Positions 46,204 through 58,325 of a DNA stretch of 64,000 nt are shown one piece after another; position 1 is the first letter of the stretch, and each line of letters opens with the position of its first letter. The translations under genes and the position numbers were made by a program. The notes beneath the pieces were generated by a model, which saw nothing but the letters and a program-made list of their open reading frames with translations, did not search any database and was not told the DNA's origin. The DNA is from Heterocephalus glaber (taxonomy: Eukaryota; Chordata; Mammalia; Rodentia; Bathyergidae), in NCBI RefSeq assembly GCF_000247695.1, contig NW_004624747.1:15982137-16046136 (forward strand). Reading direction: 5' to 3'.

Positions 46204-49200
46204 GTAAGCCCCTCAGGGGCACATATGCATGTGTATCCATGCGCACGTGCACACTTGAGACCCAGCCTCCAGGCAGCCTAGAAGCCAGCCCACATCTTAC
46301 ACACATGCACAGTCACACACCCCCGTCGCCTGAAAAGTCCCATCGCAGGAGGCAAACAGACATAAAGTCTAGGATGTACTAGCTCTTACCATGAACACAG
46401 AGCTAATTAATCATCACGGAATGGTCCATTGTGTCTCCATCTTTATCCTACATAACCCTCCAGGGCCCCCAGAATGTGGTACTGTTCGTGATCCACATTT
46501 CACATGTGATGGGACAGAGACTGAGGTGGAGGTGGGGGTGTCCTGAGGTTACCCAGCAGGTGAGAGGCGCAAGTGCACTCAGGATGTGGCTCACGGCAAG
46601 GCTGTGAGAAGAGGGGACAAGCTGAGCTCCCGGCTACACAAGCCTCTACTGGCTTTCTCTCCACACCTCATCGCGGGCAAGGAAAGCTCCCAAGGAAGGG
46701 AGATGAGTCAGAGTATAGAATTGATCCTGACTCCTCAAAAGCGCAGTCTTGCCAGGTTTATGTACGGAGCTGAGGCTCAAAGCTAAAGAGCTGGGTGCCA
46801 GCCACTCTGTGTTTGCCCCATTAGAGCTCTCTGGTTCTCAGGGGGAATTGGCAGCTGGGCTGGGTAGTCAGAGAATAGTGGGGTCAGGAGATGAGAGAGA
46901 GAAGTTCCTCTCTACCCCTTCCACTCTTGGTGTGGATCAGGCAGTGACCCTCCAGCTCCCATGCTGCCAAGCCAGGGCTGTTCATACCCAGAGGGAGGCT
47001 TGGGTCTGGGGCCACCCAGAAATTGGGGCCACCATTTTCCAAACTCCTCAAAACCCCTTACTGTCCCCAGAGCATCTGGAGAGAGATCTCCAGGAAGCCC
47101 TTGGGGGGCCTGATTTAGAGTAGCTGCCCAGACTCTGCATAGTTCATTCAACAAATACTTATTGAGAACCCACCAAGGGCCACACACTGCTCAGGCTCCA
47201 GAGGTGCAATGATCACTGCATGAAATAAAGTCACTAACCTTGTGGAGTTTGCATTGTAGTTGAGAAGACCAACAATAGACAAGATAAATAATATACAGTA
47301 TGTTAGGAGTATATGCTAAGGAGATGAAGCAGAGAAGGGGATCGGAGGCATTGAGGAGGGTAGAATTTTAAATAAGGGAGTTAGGCTGATCTCACTAGGA
47401 AGGCCACATTTGAAGCCCTGGAGGAAAGTAGGGAATGTGGCAGCTTTCTGGAGAAAGAACATTCCAAGCATGAAGAATATCCGGGGCAAGGGTCCTGGGG
47501 TAGGAGTGTGCTTGGCTTGTTGAAGGAACCGTATAGGATTCAGTCCTCTTCTATGATGAGGCAACCCCAGAAGTGCCCTTTGGTGGCCCTCAGTTTAAAG
47601 CAGCCCGCTTCAGGCCACCATTGCATCCTAGGGTTTTTCTGGCTTCTTGCTTGTGGCAAAAACTGAGCCCATTCTAGCAAGACCACAGAGTCCCCCAAAG
47701 TGGGAAGACAAAGGCTCTGTCAGAGGCCCCTAGGCAGAGGAGGAACAAGGGCCTCTCATGCACTCTGAGCCCCTGCCCTCCAGCTCCCTGCCTTACCCTC
47801 TCCAAAATCCTTGGGGACAAGCTGAGTGTCCTTGGCAAGTGTCCTTGAGAAGGAAGACAGAGTCAGAAGGGCATGGTGGGACCCTTTTGGTGGGGCAGGT
47901 GCTTGGGGGTCTATGTGGCCCTGAATGTCAGTCTTCGGGTTGTCCTAACTAGCAAAAATTGGAGTCCTCATTCACCTATGACTAGCACAGCCCTCCTAGG
48001 CCAGAGCCCCATCCCAGGGGAAGCCGCCACTTCTCAGAGTCCCTAGAGCAGTGTCACCAGCAGAAATAGCCTCCTCGGGCCTTGCCTACCTCCTAGCACC
48101 CACCAGGCTTCCAGAGTCTCTGCCAGTTCACCTCAGCCCTAAGGCAGAAGCTGGATCCAAAGCTGAAGGCCAGGGCTTTGTCTGCCAGGAGGCACTGGAA
48201 AAGTCCCCAAAGGCTGCCTTGGGCATGACCTCTGCCTCCCAGTCCACTTCTACCCTCCCTAGAAATTCACCTCTGCCTAGAAGTTCAGAGCACACTGAAC
48301 TATGACACCATCATAGCTGGTGTGAGCAGAGCCCCTCCTCACGAGCACCTGACCCCCAACTCTATCCAAAAGCAGCAGAAAGACCTGCTTTGGAGAAGGT
48401 GAGGTTTGAGAGGAAGTTGCCCAGCATGCTGGGAAGCCACTCAAGTGAGCAGTTCCAAGAATGAGTGACATTTGATAATAAGTAGCACCTATTCCGCTAC
48501 CTCAGTGGCTTGTACCTATATCGGGAGCAAAGCCCCTCTCTATGTTAACAAATACTTTTAGATGGCCCCTTTACTAACCAGAAGCTAGTTCAGGGATAAT
48601 ATAACCTACCCACACTTGCTACTTTTCCCATCCATTTAATATCCTAACTCTAAAGTAGAAGAGACAGAGCACACCAAAAGCCTAAGGGGCAGTCCCAGTA
48701 TTGAACTTCAGCCCTGTGGCCCAGCTCCAGCAACAGGGTCAGCTGTTTGCAACCAAAACATAGAACTGTCACAAGATGAGAGCGCTTCACACACAGAAGT
48801 ACATAGGTGTGTGGTTTGGGCGACTTAAATTCCACCAGCAGTGTCACAGTTTTCTGAAGTGGTGAACAGCTCCTGATGAAACAGTGAGTCCGTCAGTCTT
48901 TCCTTGGTTTACCTGCTTCTGGAGTGGTGTGCATGGAAAATTCAGTGTGTGTTAAAGACAGAGCTCGGATCTCCACCCGTTTATCTGCATGTAGATCGAT
49001 CGGGAGGCCGTGTGGGCCTTGGGACCGTTTTTGCTTCTGTAGGTTTGTCCTCCATCCTTGATGTCACCTCCCTCCCTCTGCCCCAGGATCACCACCCCAG
49101 CACTGTAACCCCAAGTGCCCCACCAACTGGCAAACTGCCTCCTAGGAGCTGGGATAGGGGACTTCATCAAAAATCGGGGTCAGGAATTGGGAGCCCAAGG

Positions 49201-49999
49201 AACAAATGTCCTTTGAGGGGGCTTTTGGGTCAGGCAGGCATGGGAAATCCTTATCCTCCCAACAACCTCTCCATCCGGACTCTGTTAGGTGTGGGGTCAG
49301 CTCCAGCGGCCTGCATGCTGGATGAACAGCCGTCAGCCTGAACCCCAGCTGGCCAGAGTCACGACAGGCTCCCTAAGCCCGGAGCCCTCATCCGGGTACC
49401 CCCAGATCCTCATCTCTCCTGCTCTATGGCCCCGCTGTCCTCCTCCCCCTTTTCCTCCTGGAAGCAGCCTCAGCCTCCTGCTCCAGCTCTTCCTGTACTT
49501 TGAGGGGGCACTTATTTGGGGGAGAAGCGATGGCTACCCTAGAAACAGTCCCCTCCCTTTGTCCCAGAAGGATGGTGGCCCCAGCGAGGGATGAGGACAG
49601 CAGGCAGTAAATGCAGGAGCTTCCAGCACCTTCTGCACTTGGAGCGGTCACTTTAAAACACCACATGTCGGAGAATATCCAGGTTGCTCAGCTTGCTGGC
49701 CTGAAGGAGGGTTCTAAAGAGGCCAAGGCCCCCAGTCCAGCCTCCATCTGGACCGAGGTCAGCCTCACCCTGCATTCTAATAATCACTACACACACGCAC
49801 ACACTCACACGCGAGTGCAAGCCCACATACATATGCTTGCAGGGCACTCAGAAAGAAGTCAGCCATGGATGGAAGTTATCAGGGGAGAAAAATTCAAGGG
49901 AAAGGGGGCATCATCAAAAAGCCTCTCCTTCCTCTTGGTTGGTTCCCATCTACAGCTTGGGCCACCTGAGCTCTACCCCAGCCCACCCCTTCCCCTCTG

Positions 50000-50131
50000 A
50001 ACCAGGGATTGAACCCAGGGCCTTCACACTGAGCTACGACCCCAGCCCTTTTTATTTTTTATCTGGAGGCAGCGACTTGCCAAGTTTCTGAGCCACCCAG
50101 GCTAGGCTGGTACTTGTGATCCTCTCGCCCC
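50000..50131 (-). repeat. B1-ID SINE, minus strand
   Basis: Seen on + as gggattgaacccagggcctt, actgagctacgaccccagcc, then ttgccaagtttctgagccac and ccaggctaggctggtacttg. Both halves are present, with the B1 side truncated. Confidence 0.87.
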
Positions 50132-50364
50132 TAAATGTTTTCATGTCTGAATCCCTAGCACTGAGTTCATAGCTTAACCAAAGTTCAGCCCTAAGGGCGG
50201 GAGGAAGGAATGTTCTCCTCTAATGGGGCAGAAAGCTGGCTCTGTTTTCGCATGGCAGGCCCGGGGCGGTTAGGATACGCCCCATCACACTGCCCTTGGA
50301 ATGACCACCAGCCGTATCAGCTCCAGGACTGCAATCCTGAGGGCCTCATAGCTTGAATCACTCT

Positions 50365-50378
50365 GCTGGGGCATTTTT
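50365..50378. repeat. Target-site duplication, low side of the PBX2 retrocopy
   Basis: GCTGgGGCATTTTT here pairs with GCTGtGGCATTTTT at 52,346-52,359, one mismatch in 14. The pair brackets the whole retrocopy. Confidence 0.85.
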
Positions 50379-52345
50379 TTTTTAATCAGTATATTTATTT
50401 TTTAAAAACCTACTTCCCCAAACTAAATTAAAAATTAAGAACCAACAAAAAAAAAAAAGAAAAGAAAAAGAAAAAAGAAAAAAATACAGATGGATCCCAG
50501 GGTTTCTTTTTTCTTTAAAAAAAGAAAGAAAAAAAACAAGTTCAACCTCAAAGTCCAGTCAACAATTCCCTAAAGTAGCAGCAACTCCCTCCGAGGTAGA
50601 TATCTGAGTCCGACCCTCGTACACCGAGTGATTCTATTGGTTTGAGATGAGCTGCCTCCGAGGTAATGAAGCCATCTGGAGAGCCAGGGTGGGTGCACGG
50701 GGGCGGCTGTGTCCTCCGTCCAGAAGCCAGGTCACCATTTTTGGGATCTCTGGGTCGGGCAGGGCTGACGGCTCCAGGTTCAGAGCGAGTGTGAGCGGGG
50801 TGGGGAGGGGAGAGAACAGCAGAGCTGCGTGCGGGTGTGGGAGAAAGGGGGGGCGAGAGAAAGGCCTGAGAGACAAGTGTGGGGTGGGGAAGAGGAAAAA
50901 TGGGGAGACAGACCCCACACCCCTCCCTGGCCCGGCCCTGCCGGCCCCGTCGCCAGCACCCAGCAGTGACCGCCCAGCTGGGCCGGGGCCAGGCCGCCGA
51001 ACTCGCCCTTCCCTGTCTTGAGCTCCTCCTGTGTGGGGCTTGTCCTCTGGATGCCTGCGTCCTCTTCACGAGTTGCCTGTGAGAGCCCCCAGCCCTGTGA
51101 CCCCGAGGGGAGCGATCAGTTGGAGGTGTTGGAGTGGACACTTCCCGGTCCCTCTGTCGGGGATGTCACTGAGGCCGGGGTCACAGCCTCCTGCCAGCCG
51201 CCACTTGCCCTCATTTCCCGAGGGCTGTACCTCTGGCCTCCCCCGAGGCTGTCCCCGTAGCCACCTGGTCCCGTGCAGCCTCCGAGTGATTCTACCGGGG
51301 AAGCAGAATAGGAATCTCCGTTGTGCCCAGGCATCCCCAGAAACCTGTCTCCGGATCCTGAGCGATTGAAAGAGCCGCCAGAGCCTGCGGAGGAAGCGGG
51401 TGTAGGGGAGCTGGTGCGGCTGTGGCCCCTGGGTGACTGACACGGCGGTCTTGACAGCATAGATGTTCGCCTCCTCTTGGAGCTCTCCAATATTTTTCTT
51501 ATAGAGAATCCGCTTGTTGCCAAACCAGTTGGAGACCTGAGAAACGGTTACGCCGCACTTCTTCGCAAGCTCCTCCTTGGCCCCTCACTGGGATACGGTT
51601 ACTCAGATGGGAGTAGAAGCACTCGTTCAGGACCTCGATGGCCTGTTTGCTGAAGTTGCGGCGTTTCCGTCTGGCATCCAGGAAGCGGGATCGCAGGATC
51701 CTGACGGCCTCGCAGGTGCTCTGCTGGAGCTCCAGCGGGATGGCGCTGAGCTTCCGATGGATGATGCTCGCCCTGCGCTCCATCTCCTTGGGCCCCACGG
51801 GCCGCGTGTGGCTCTGCTCCCGCAGCAGGTTCAGGACGTGGGCTGTGAACTCGTTACAGGCCTGCTCGTACTTCTCCAGCTCCGAGTGGTAGATGTGGCG
51901 GATCTGGGCTAGCTTGCTGTTGTAGTCCGAGTGTTCGATGGAGTTGTCAGCGCCTACGCCGCCCCCTGAGGCTGAGGCTGCAGCAGCTGCGGCCGAGCCC
52001 CCACCCCCTTCTCAGGCCCAGCCACACCCTCTGCCGGAAGCATGTTGTCCAAGCGCATCAGCTGGGGGTCCACCGGCTCCTCTCTTGGGAGCTTCGAAGG
52101 CTGAGGCCAGTGTTCTCCTTGATTTCACCCAGGACGCTAAACAGAGCAGGCTTCATTCGGTGGCAGTTTAGGACATGTTTCCTGGCCTGGGCCTCTCCAA
52201 GCTCTGGTCGGTGATGGTCATTATCTGCTGCAGAATATCCCCGATGTCTTGCTTCCCTCGGCCTCCCGGGACCCTCCTGCTACCCCCACCAGGGTCTCTG
52301 CCAAGGGAGGCGCGCCAGGGCCCCCAGGCTCCCCACCCACCAATC
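50379..52345 (-). pseudogene. Processed pseudogene of PBX2 in NOS1 intron 2
   Basis: PBX2 is a TALE homeodomain transcription factor and HOX partner. This intronless copy runs antisense to NOS1. Homology begins in the glycine-rich N-terminus (about codon 15 of the family protein), then [19 protein letters not shown] (around 52,190-52,250), the [13 protein letters not shown] and [19 protein letters not shown] blocks, and the homeodomain from 51,675. Frame is lost after QSL, within the homeodomain after SHLSN (51,588-51,597, two apparent single-base losses), and again after SVTQG. The recognition-helix motif NWFGNKR survives at about 51,510-51,530 but out of frame with the start. The C-terminus ends SVHSNTSN with a stop at 51,116-51,118. 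The 3' UTR continues to AATAAA (complement of 50,394-50,399) and a poly(A) remnant (T run 50,374-50,383). Truncated 5' end, A-tail and 14 bp duplications mark L1-mediated insertion. It cannot make PBX2. Confidence 0.96.
50394..50399 (-). terminator. AATAAA polyadenylation signal of the PBX2 retrocopy
   Basis: The + strand reads TTTATT. On the minus strand AATAAA lies ten bases before the A-run, the normal spacing in a copied mRNA 3' end. Confidence 0.8.
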
Positions 52346-52359
52346 GCTGTGGCATTTTT
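52346..52359. repeat. Target-site duplication, high side of the PBX2 retrocopy
   Basis: GCTGtGGCATTTTT, partner of 50,365-50,378. Confidence 0.85.
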
Positions 52360-52553
52360 CAGCCGAAAAACTGAATCTGATTACTCAGCCTCCACCTTGC
52401 TGCTCCACACGACTTTTCCTTCTCACCTTGGCCACGCAGACATGAGTGGCTTCCCTTTCATCTGTGTCCCTACTGGCCTGGCAGGTGGGCACCTGGCCCT
52501 GGATTCTAGGGACAGCTATGGAATCTGCAGACTCACTGCAAAAGGCACATCAT

Positions 52554-52750
52554 CAGGTAGGATGGCACATGCCTATAATCGCAGCAACTGGGGAGGCTGA
52601 GGCAGGAGGGCTGCAAGTTCAAAGCCAGCCCAGGCAATTTAGCAAGATACTGTCTCAAATAGAAAAGGGGCTGGGGGTGTGGCTCAGTGGTAGAGTGCTT
52701 GCCTAGCATGCACATAGTCCTGGGTTTGATTCTCAGTACCAAAAATTTAA
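52554..52750 (+). repeat. Dimeric B1-ID SINE
   Basis: Contains ggatggcacatgcctataat and gggaggctgaggcaggaggg, then ggggctgggggtgtggctca and gtggtagagtgcttgcctag. One of the least diverged SINE copies in the window, with a complete ID half. Confidence 0.94.
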
Positions 52751-53184
52751 AACTGCACATAACCAGACAGCTATTCACCATCTTCCATGCAGCAAGTATT
52801 TCCTACATGTCATTCTGCCCCTGACGCTGTTCTCAGCCTCCTGGGTCCAGTGATAGACCTCAGCCCCCATATCAGAGACAAGAAATGAAGAATCACTAAA
52901 TACAGACACTTGCAGTCATTTTTGATTGTGAGTCATGCTCTGTAGAAAATGGAACAGTGATGTGAAGAGAAAGGGCTTGGGGGTAGGGAGGACTTTAGAT
53001 CAAGGGCTCAGGAAGGCCAGAAGGTGCCAGACACATAAAGTCCCGGGAGGGGATTCCTGGCAGAAGCCCTGAGGAGGGAGCTAGGATGTTGGAGAACAGA
53101 AAGAAGAACTTAGGGGCTGAGCGAAGTGAACAAGGCAGTGAGGTCACACATGGGTGGAGCCATCAGCCACCCTCATACCACAGG

Positions 53185-54105
53185 CATCCTGCTCAGGTTC
53201 CTATGGCTGTGTAGCAAATCACCACAAACTCAGTGGCTTCCAGCAAGACACCAGACGCTCCCATAGTTCAAGAGATCTGGAGTCTGAAGTGGGTCACACT
53301 GGATTAAAATCAAATGAGAGCACCAGCAGGGCTGCATTTCTGTCTGGAGGCTCCGGAAAAGAATCCACTTTCCCACCTTTCTCAGCTTCTAGAGCTACAT
53401 TCTTTGCATTCCATAGCTATGGCCTCTCCTTCAGCTTCAAAGCCAGAAGCATAGCATTTGCTTCTGTGGCTACATCACCTTCCCTGGTCAAATCGACTTC
53501 TGCCTCTTATAAGGACATAATTACACTTTAGAGGTCACCCAGGTAATCCAAGACAATCTCCCCACTCAATATCTTGAACTTGTGAAAACTAATTTTCCAT
53601 ACAAGATAACTTTATTAGTCTGTTTTCTGTTACTATAACAAAATACTCAAGGCTGAATACTTTATAAAGAAAAGAGGTTTCTTTTGCTCCCAGTTCCGAA
53701 AGTTCAAGGGTATGGTGGTAGCACTGCCTTAGATCTGCAAGGACTTCACAGAAAACGACCACAGCATGTGCAAGAGAAAGGATCATAGGGCAAGACAGGA
53801 AGCCAGCAAGAGGGGTGGGGCTGGGCATGCTCTTTTTGTAACTCTGTTATGAGACCTAATTCAAGGTCCCATGAAAACTACCGTAACCCCTTCCAAGGAT
53901 GCTCTCTGTGACCTAGGGATCTCCCACCAGGCCCCACCTCTTAAAGGGCCCACCACCTCTTAATATCTCTACTCTGAAGACAAAGCACTCTGCACAGGAT
54001 TGCATGGGGGACACACTCAAAGCATATGGAAACCATAGCAGTATCATACATATGTTAAAGGCACGAAGACCCGATATCTTTGGGGCCACTATTCAGCTCC
54101 CCACA
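53185..54105 (-). repeat. MLT1-class LTR, split by a second LTR
   Basis: On + the older LTR starts near 'ggttcctatggctgtgtagc', 'aaatcaccacaaactcagtg' and runs to about 53,590 with 'cttataaggacataattaca' and 'ggtaatccaagacaatctcc'. It resumes at about 54,048 with 'gatatctttggggccactat' and 'tcagctccccaca'. These are the two ends of one MLT1-type (MaLR) long terminal repeat in reverse orientation. No internal retroviral genes are present. Confidence 0.75.
53611..54046 (-). repeat. MaLR-type LTR nested in the MLT1 LTR
   Basis: The runs 'ttattagtctgttttctgtt', 'actttataaagaaaagaggt', 'ccaccaggccccacctctta' and 'aaccatagca' give the order of a reverse-strand MST/THE1-like or related rodent MaLR LTR. 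A solo LTR without internal region, at the exact gap in the surrounding MLT1. Confidence 0.72.
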
Positions 54106-54614
54106 TTCACCTAACCAGCACTTCCAAGTAGTACTGTTTCTGGGTCCTGGGCTGACCAATGGCTGTCGCTGTCGCCATCACGGTGGCATCTCACTGGATG
54201 AGTCCAGTGACCCTGCTTCCAGCCCTCTCCCCTTTACCACTCACCAGCTAACTCAGGAAAGCCCCTTGTCCTCTCTGGGGCCCAGTTTCCCCCACTGTAA
54301 AAATGGGGTGAGGATCAGATGAGCCCCAGATTCCTTCTAGCTCGGCCATTCAGGTTCCTTGGGAAGGTCAGAGGTGGCCACCCTGAGGCAGGCCAAGCAG
54401 TCACCCAGTCTGGCTCCAGCCACTCCCAGAGTGTGTACTACCCATCTGACCTCTCGTGAGCATCACTCCAAGCACAAGCATCCTCTTAGGTCGGAGGGCA
54501 CGCATGGGAGCATATGCAGTTCTCCAACTTTGATTTGTCCCACAGAATCCTCTGAAGAGATGAATTTGTGATGAAATAGAGAAATCCAGAAATTTTACAT
54601 TAAAACTGTTCTCT

Positions 54615-54910
54615 AGCCTCTGAAAAAATAGATATACAATAGTTGGTATTTATAGGGGATGGGTCCTAGGAGCCCACTTAGATACCCAAATCTGCAGCTG
54701 TGCAAGCCCCTTATATAAAATGGCATATTTTCACATAATGCTACACACATCCCACTATATGCTTTAAACCATCTCTAGGTTACCTATAATACCTAGTGCA
54801 ATGTAAAGGCTATGTAAATAGTTATACTGTATGGCTTAGGAATAATGATGAGAAAAATTCTGTAGATGTTTAGCACCCACACCATTTTTTATCAAATGTT
54901 TCCCCTATTT
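54615..54910 (+). repeat. MER2-like Tigger (Tc1/mariner) fossil
   Basis: The run 'ggggatgggtcctaggagcc', 'gatacccaaatctgcagctg', 'gccccttatataaaatggca', 'ctttaaaccatctctaggtt', 'acctataatacctagtgcaa' and 'tgtaaaggctatgtaaatag' follows MER2 order. Ends are decayed and there is no transposase. Confidence 0.82.
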
Positions 54911-55461
54911 GTCCAGCCTTGGGATGTTAGTGATGAAGAGTTATGATCATGGCTGAGCCCAAGGGCTCTCAGCCTCCCTCTTGGCTGCAACATTCCCAGC
55001 AGAATTCCTGTTCTCAAAAGCATCCTTTCTACTTAGCAAGACCTTCCTCTGCTCATCTCCTTGAAAAGAGTCACAGAAACCCCAGATCTGGTCTCCACCG
55101 GCCTCAAGTGTTTCTGCTTTAACTGAGCCCAGCACCCATGACTTCAGGACTCTGAACTCTGACCATCCTGCCTTGGCTCAGATGCTCCCTGAAGTTGGGG
55201 AGCCACCCAAGGATCCATGCTGTGGCTCTGGGGACATTGGTTTCCACCATAACAACAAGTCCTTGGGAGAAGTGGCTTTTCCAGAGCCTAAGGGCACCTG
55301 AGATGAAGGTTGGGTGGGAGCCACTTAGACAAGGCAAATTCCTCCATCCATCCTGTGTGGGCACGAGGGACTACTGGTGGCAATCTTACAGAGCAGGGAC
55401 AGGAGGAAAGAGAAGCCTGGGGTCAGGCTGCTCGGCCACGCCCTCACCAGCACCTGTCATC

Positions 55462-55638
55462 AGAGAGGAGTCCCATTTTGCAACATCCAGAGACATTTGG
55501 GGTTATTGTCATTTGGGCGTGTCGTGTGCACAGGCCAGGGATGTTGCTTAGCATCCTACAGTGCACAGGACAGGACCCACCACAAAGAATTCTCAGGCCC
55601 AAAGTGTCAATAGTGCCAAGGCTGAGGAACTCTGCTGT
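55462..55638 (+). repeat. MER20-type hAT-Charlie fossil
   Basis: Contains attttgcaacatccagagac, then gggatgttgcttagcatcct, acagtgcacaggacaggacc, caaagaattctcaggcccaa and gtgtcaatagtgccaaggct, ending in a TIR-like gaggaactctgctg. Typical of MER20. Confidence 0.82.
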
Positions 55639-56429
55639 AAACTGAGGCCGCTTGGGACAGCGAGGTGGGACCAGAATCCATGAGCAGTGCCAAAAGAGAG
55701 TCTCCCTGTCAAGCCTTCTCAGAAGTGGGGAAAAGCCCCATCCGCCTCCTTCTATGGATTCCCAGTATATCTTTTAAAATGGAAGCTAGAGCACTTACCA
55801 AAATGGCATTTACCAGCTACACACATTCAATATCTAGACCTCGTTTGTTGAAAAATAGCCAATATTTTAATTCAAGGTTCTTCCCCAGGTCCAACCCAGA
55901 GCCCTGTTCACAGTGATTCTCAGGACAACAGTGAGAAAGAAATGCCTCATTTTCAAGCTTCTTTCACTGCCCAGTGGCTGTGTGACCTTTGACAATTGAC
56001 CTAATCTCTCTGGGCTCCAATTCCCGTAGTTGTAAATGAAGATAGATACACTTTATGTTGAGTTAGCGCCAATTATGTGCGAGGCGTTTTACTTGCATGA
56101 CCTCATTTAGTCCCCACAAAAGGCAAGGTATAAAGAAGGCATTGAAAGTGGGCCTTGAAGGGTGAGTAGGAGTTGGCTGTCGGCATAGAGAAGATGAAAG
56201 ACAGTCCAGGGAAGGGCAAGATGTGGATATGGTATGTGCCTTGGGAGAAGGGGATAGTGAATCAGGCCTGGGAATGGTGAAATGTGGGAGGGCAGAAGCG
56301 AAGTAGAGAATCCCTGAACTCATGGTCTCCATGAAGTAGATGGGACAGCTTCAAAGGAATCTGAGTAGAAACATCACCACCTGCATCCCCTTTCTCAGCT
56401 GGAAACCACGCATGCCTTTGTTTCCCACT

Positions 56430-56620
56430 TTTAGAGACATCAAGGCTCTGAGCTGCACTGCCCAATATTATAAGCACCAGCCACCTATGGTTCGTTAATT
56501 TTAAATTGATTAAAGGTAAGTAAAATTAAAAATTCATTTACTCAGTGATGACGAGCACACTGGCCACCTGTGGGTAGCAGCCATTATCCCGAGCAGGGCA
56601 GACACCAAATTTCCGTCATT
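56430..56620. repeat. Probable DNA-transposon fossil of uncertain family
   Basis: Contains ctgcactgcccaatattata, agcaccagccacctatggtt, an AT-rich middle (ttttaaattgattaaaggta) and ggccacctgtgggtagcagc. The near-inverted ends around an AT-rich core resemble a mammalian-wide MER element, which I do not name. Confidence 0.5.
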
Positions 56621-57404
56621 GCAGAGTTCTGCGAAAGCGTGGTCATCGCTGCTCGGTGTAGAATTAGAAATCCCTCTGTTTCCGTCTGATCTTCCCAGAA
56701 GCAAGTCAGTAGTAAGAGTAGTAGCAGGTTCCACAGCTAAGGGCCGCAGGTTCTCCCTCACTGGACAGCTGCAGTGTGCAAAGTTCCACAGGTGACCACT
56801 AGCAAAGCCAGGGGCTGACAGGGTTGCACCTAGTCTACAGCCCGTAGCCTTACTGTCATATGCTGCAGGTGTGTACACTGCCAGGCATGCTATGCTGCCC
56901 ACGCAAAGCCATCAAGCCCCAGATCCCAGGAGAGCAGGCTTGTGGCATTGTGCTCTCTGTCTCCCTCAGACCTGCTTACTGCTGCTAAGTTGTGGGTCAG
57001 GGACTCTAACTAAATCTTCTGATTTTGCACCCAGTGGGACATGGAAACAAAACAGCTCAATGTCGACATTCCCCATGATCTCAGCTTTAAAATATTCTTC
57101 TCCTCATCACTCACAACTCCAAAATAATTTTGTGTTGGCAGAAACACCTCAAATGCATTTTTTAAACAAAGGTGTTTGTGGCTTTTGAAAAAAAATGAAT
57201 GACGATAAATGAAATGTGCAAGTTCATGCATGACAGACGAGGCATTCCATGTATTTCAGAGCTGACTGAGTAATTTACCCTGTATTTTGTATACTTCCTG
57301 CAAATGTTGGGTTTCTTGCTCTGTAGCCTCTGACTTGAAATGGATTTCCTGACTAGCTTTTCCTCTCTGTATTTTTTTTTTAAAGATGGGACCTGGCTTA
57401 ACCC

Positions 57405-57565
57405 TCACTCAGACCTAGTTCCTAATCTCAGCTCTACACTGTGCTTGCTGTAGGACCTCGGGAAACTTGCATTTCCTCTTGTGGCCCAGTTTTCTCATCT
57501 GTAAAATAAGGCTTCTAACATCTGTTGAGAGCAAGTGACATAACTTCTGTGCAAGTACCTGTAAC
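57405..57565 (+). repeat. MIR SINE
   Basis: Contains ctaatctcagctctacactg, then ggacctcgggaaacttgcat, gtggcccagttttctcatct and gtaaaataaggcttctaaca. Forward MIR. Confidence 0.8.
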
Positions 57566-58234
57566 GTGACCGATGTCTGCAACACAGTCACCTCCTCCCT
57601 CCTCCATGGAGTCCTTGTTCCCGGTCATGCAGTGTCATCAGATCAGGAGTTTCAGAGCTGAGAGTGACATTTGGAGCAGCCCTCTCCACAGTCAGTCCTG
57701 TTTAATCACTGTGCAGATAAACCACTGACACGGGAAATGTCTGTAATTGAGACCCACTCCGAGTATGATCTGGTGACATTTTAAAGAGAGCAAAAAAGAA
57801 TGTTCCTTCTGATAAATGCAAACCTATCCAAGCAGAGGAGTAAATGTGGCTCTGACACAGCTGCAGGGACTCTGCAGGCCAGGGACAGAGGTGTCCTCAA
57901 AGCTGAGGATGTGAAACAGAGGCTAGACAAGGAGCAGCCTCCATGCCTGGGACCAAAAGCATTATGGGACCCAGAGCGAGATGCATTCCCTGGAGTTGAG
58001 CACGAGATGTCACAGAGTAAAATGGTTTGAAGGGTCAAAAGAGATGGTCAGGGAGCAAGAGGGTGGCACTCACAGGGTGGAGGGGCAGAGGTGACACCGG
58101 GCTGGTGAGCATCTGGGTGTTGATGTCAAGTCTTTCGCCAGTCTCAGGGATGGCCAGCCTGAGGGACCTAGCTGAGGTCAAGGGCCAGGGGCCAAAGTAG
58201 CTTAGTGCCCAAGAAGTCGGGCTCTAAAGTTAGG

Positions 58235-58325
58235 AACCACCCTGGCTTTGGATCCACCATCCCTAGCTGTGTTTTAAGCTGTGTCCTAAGCTTGGCCTCC
58301 CTGAATCTCAGTTTCCTCGTACAAT
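58235..58325 (+). repeat. MIR SINE 5' half ending in a GAT-rich repeat
   Basis: Contains cctagctgtgttttaagctg, then ggcctccctgaatctcagtt and tcctcgtacaatggcag. The usual 'ggggataataatag' continuation is replaced by the expanded trinucleotide-like tract that follows. Confidence 0.65.

Noticed and set aside
51116..51798. Functional PBX homeobox gene
   Set aside because: Introns are absent, frame changes break the homeodomain, and target duplications plus an A-tail mark a processed copy.
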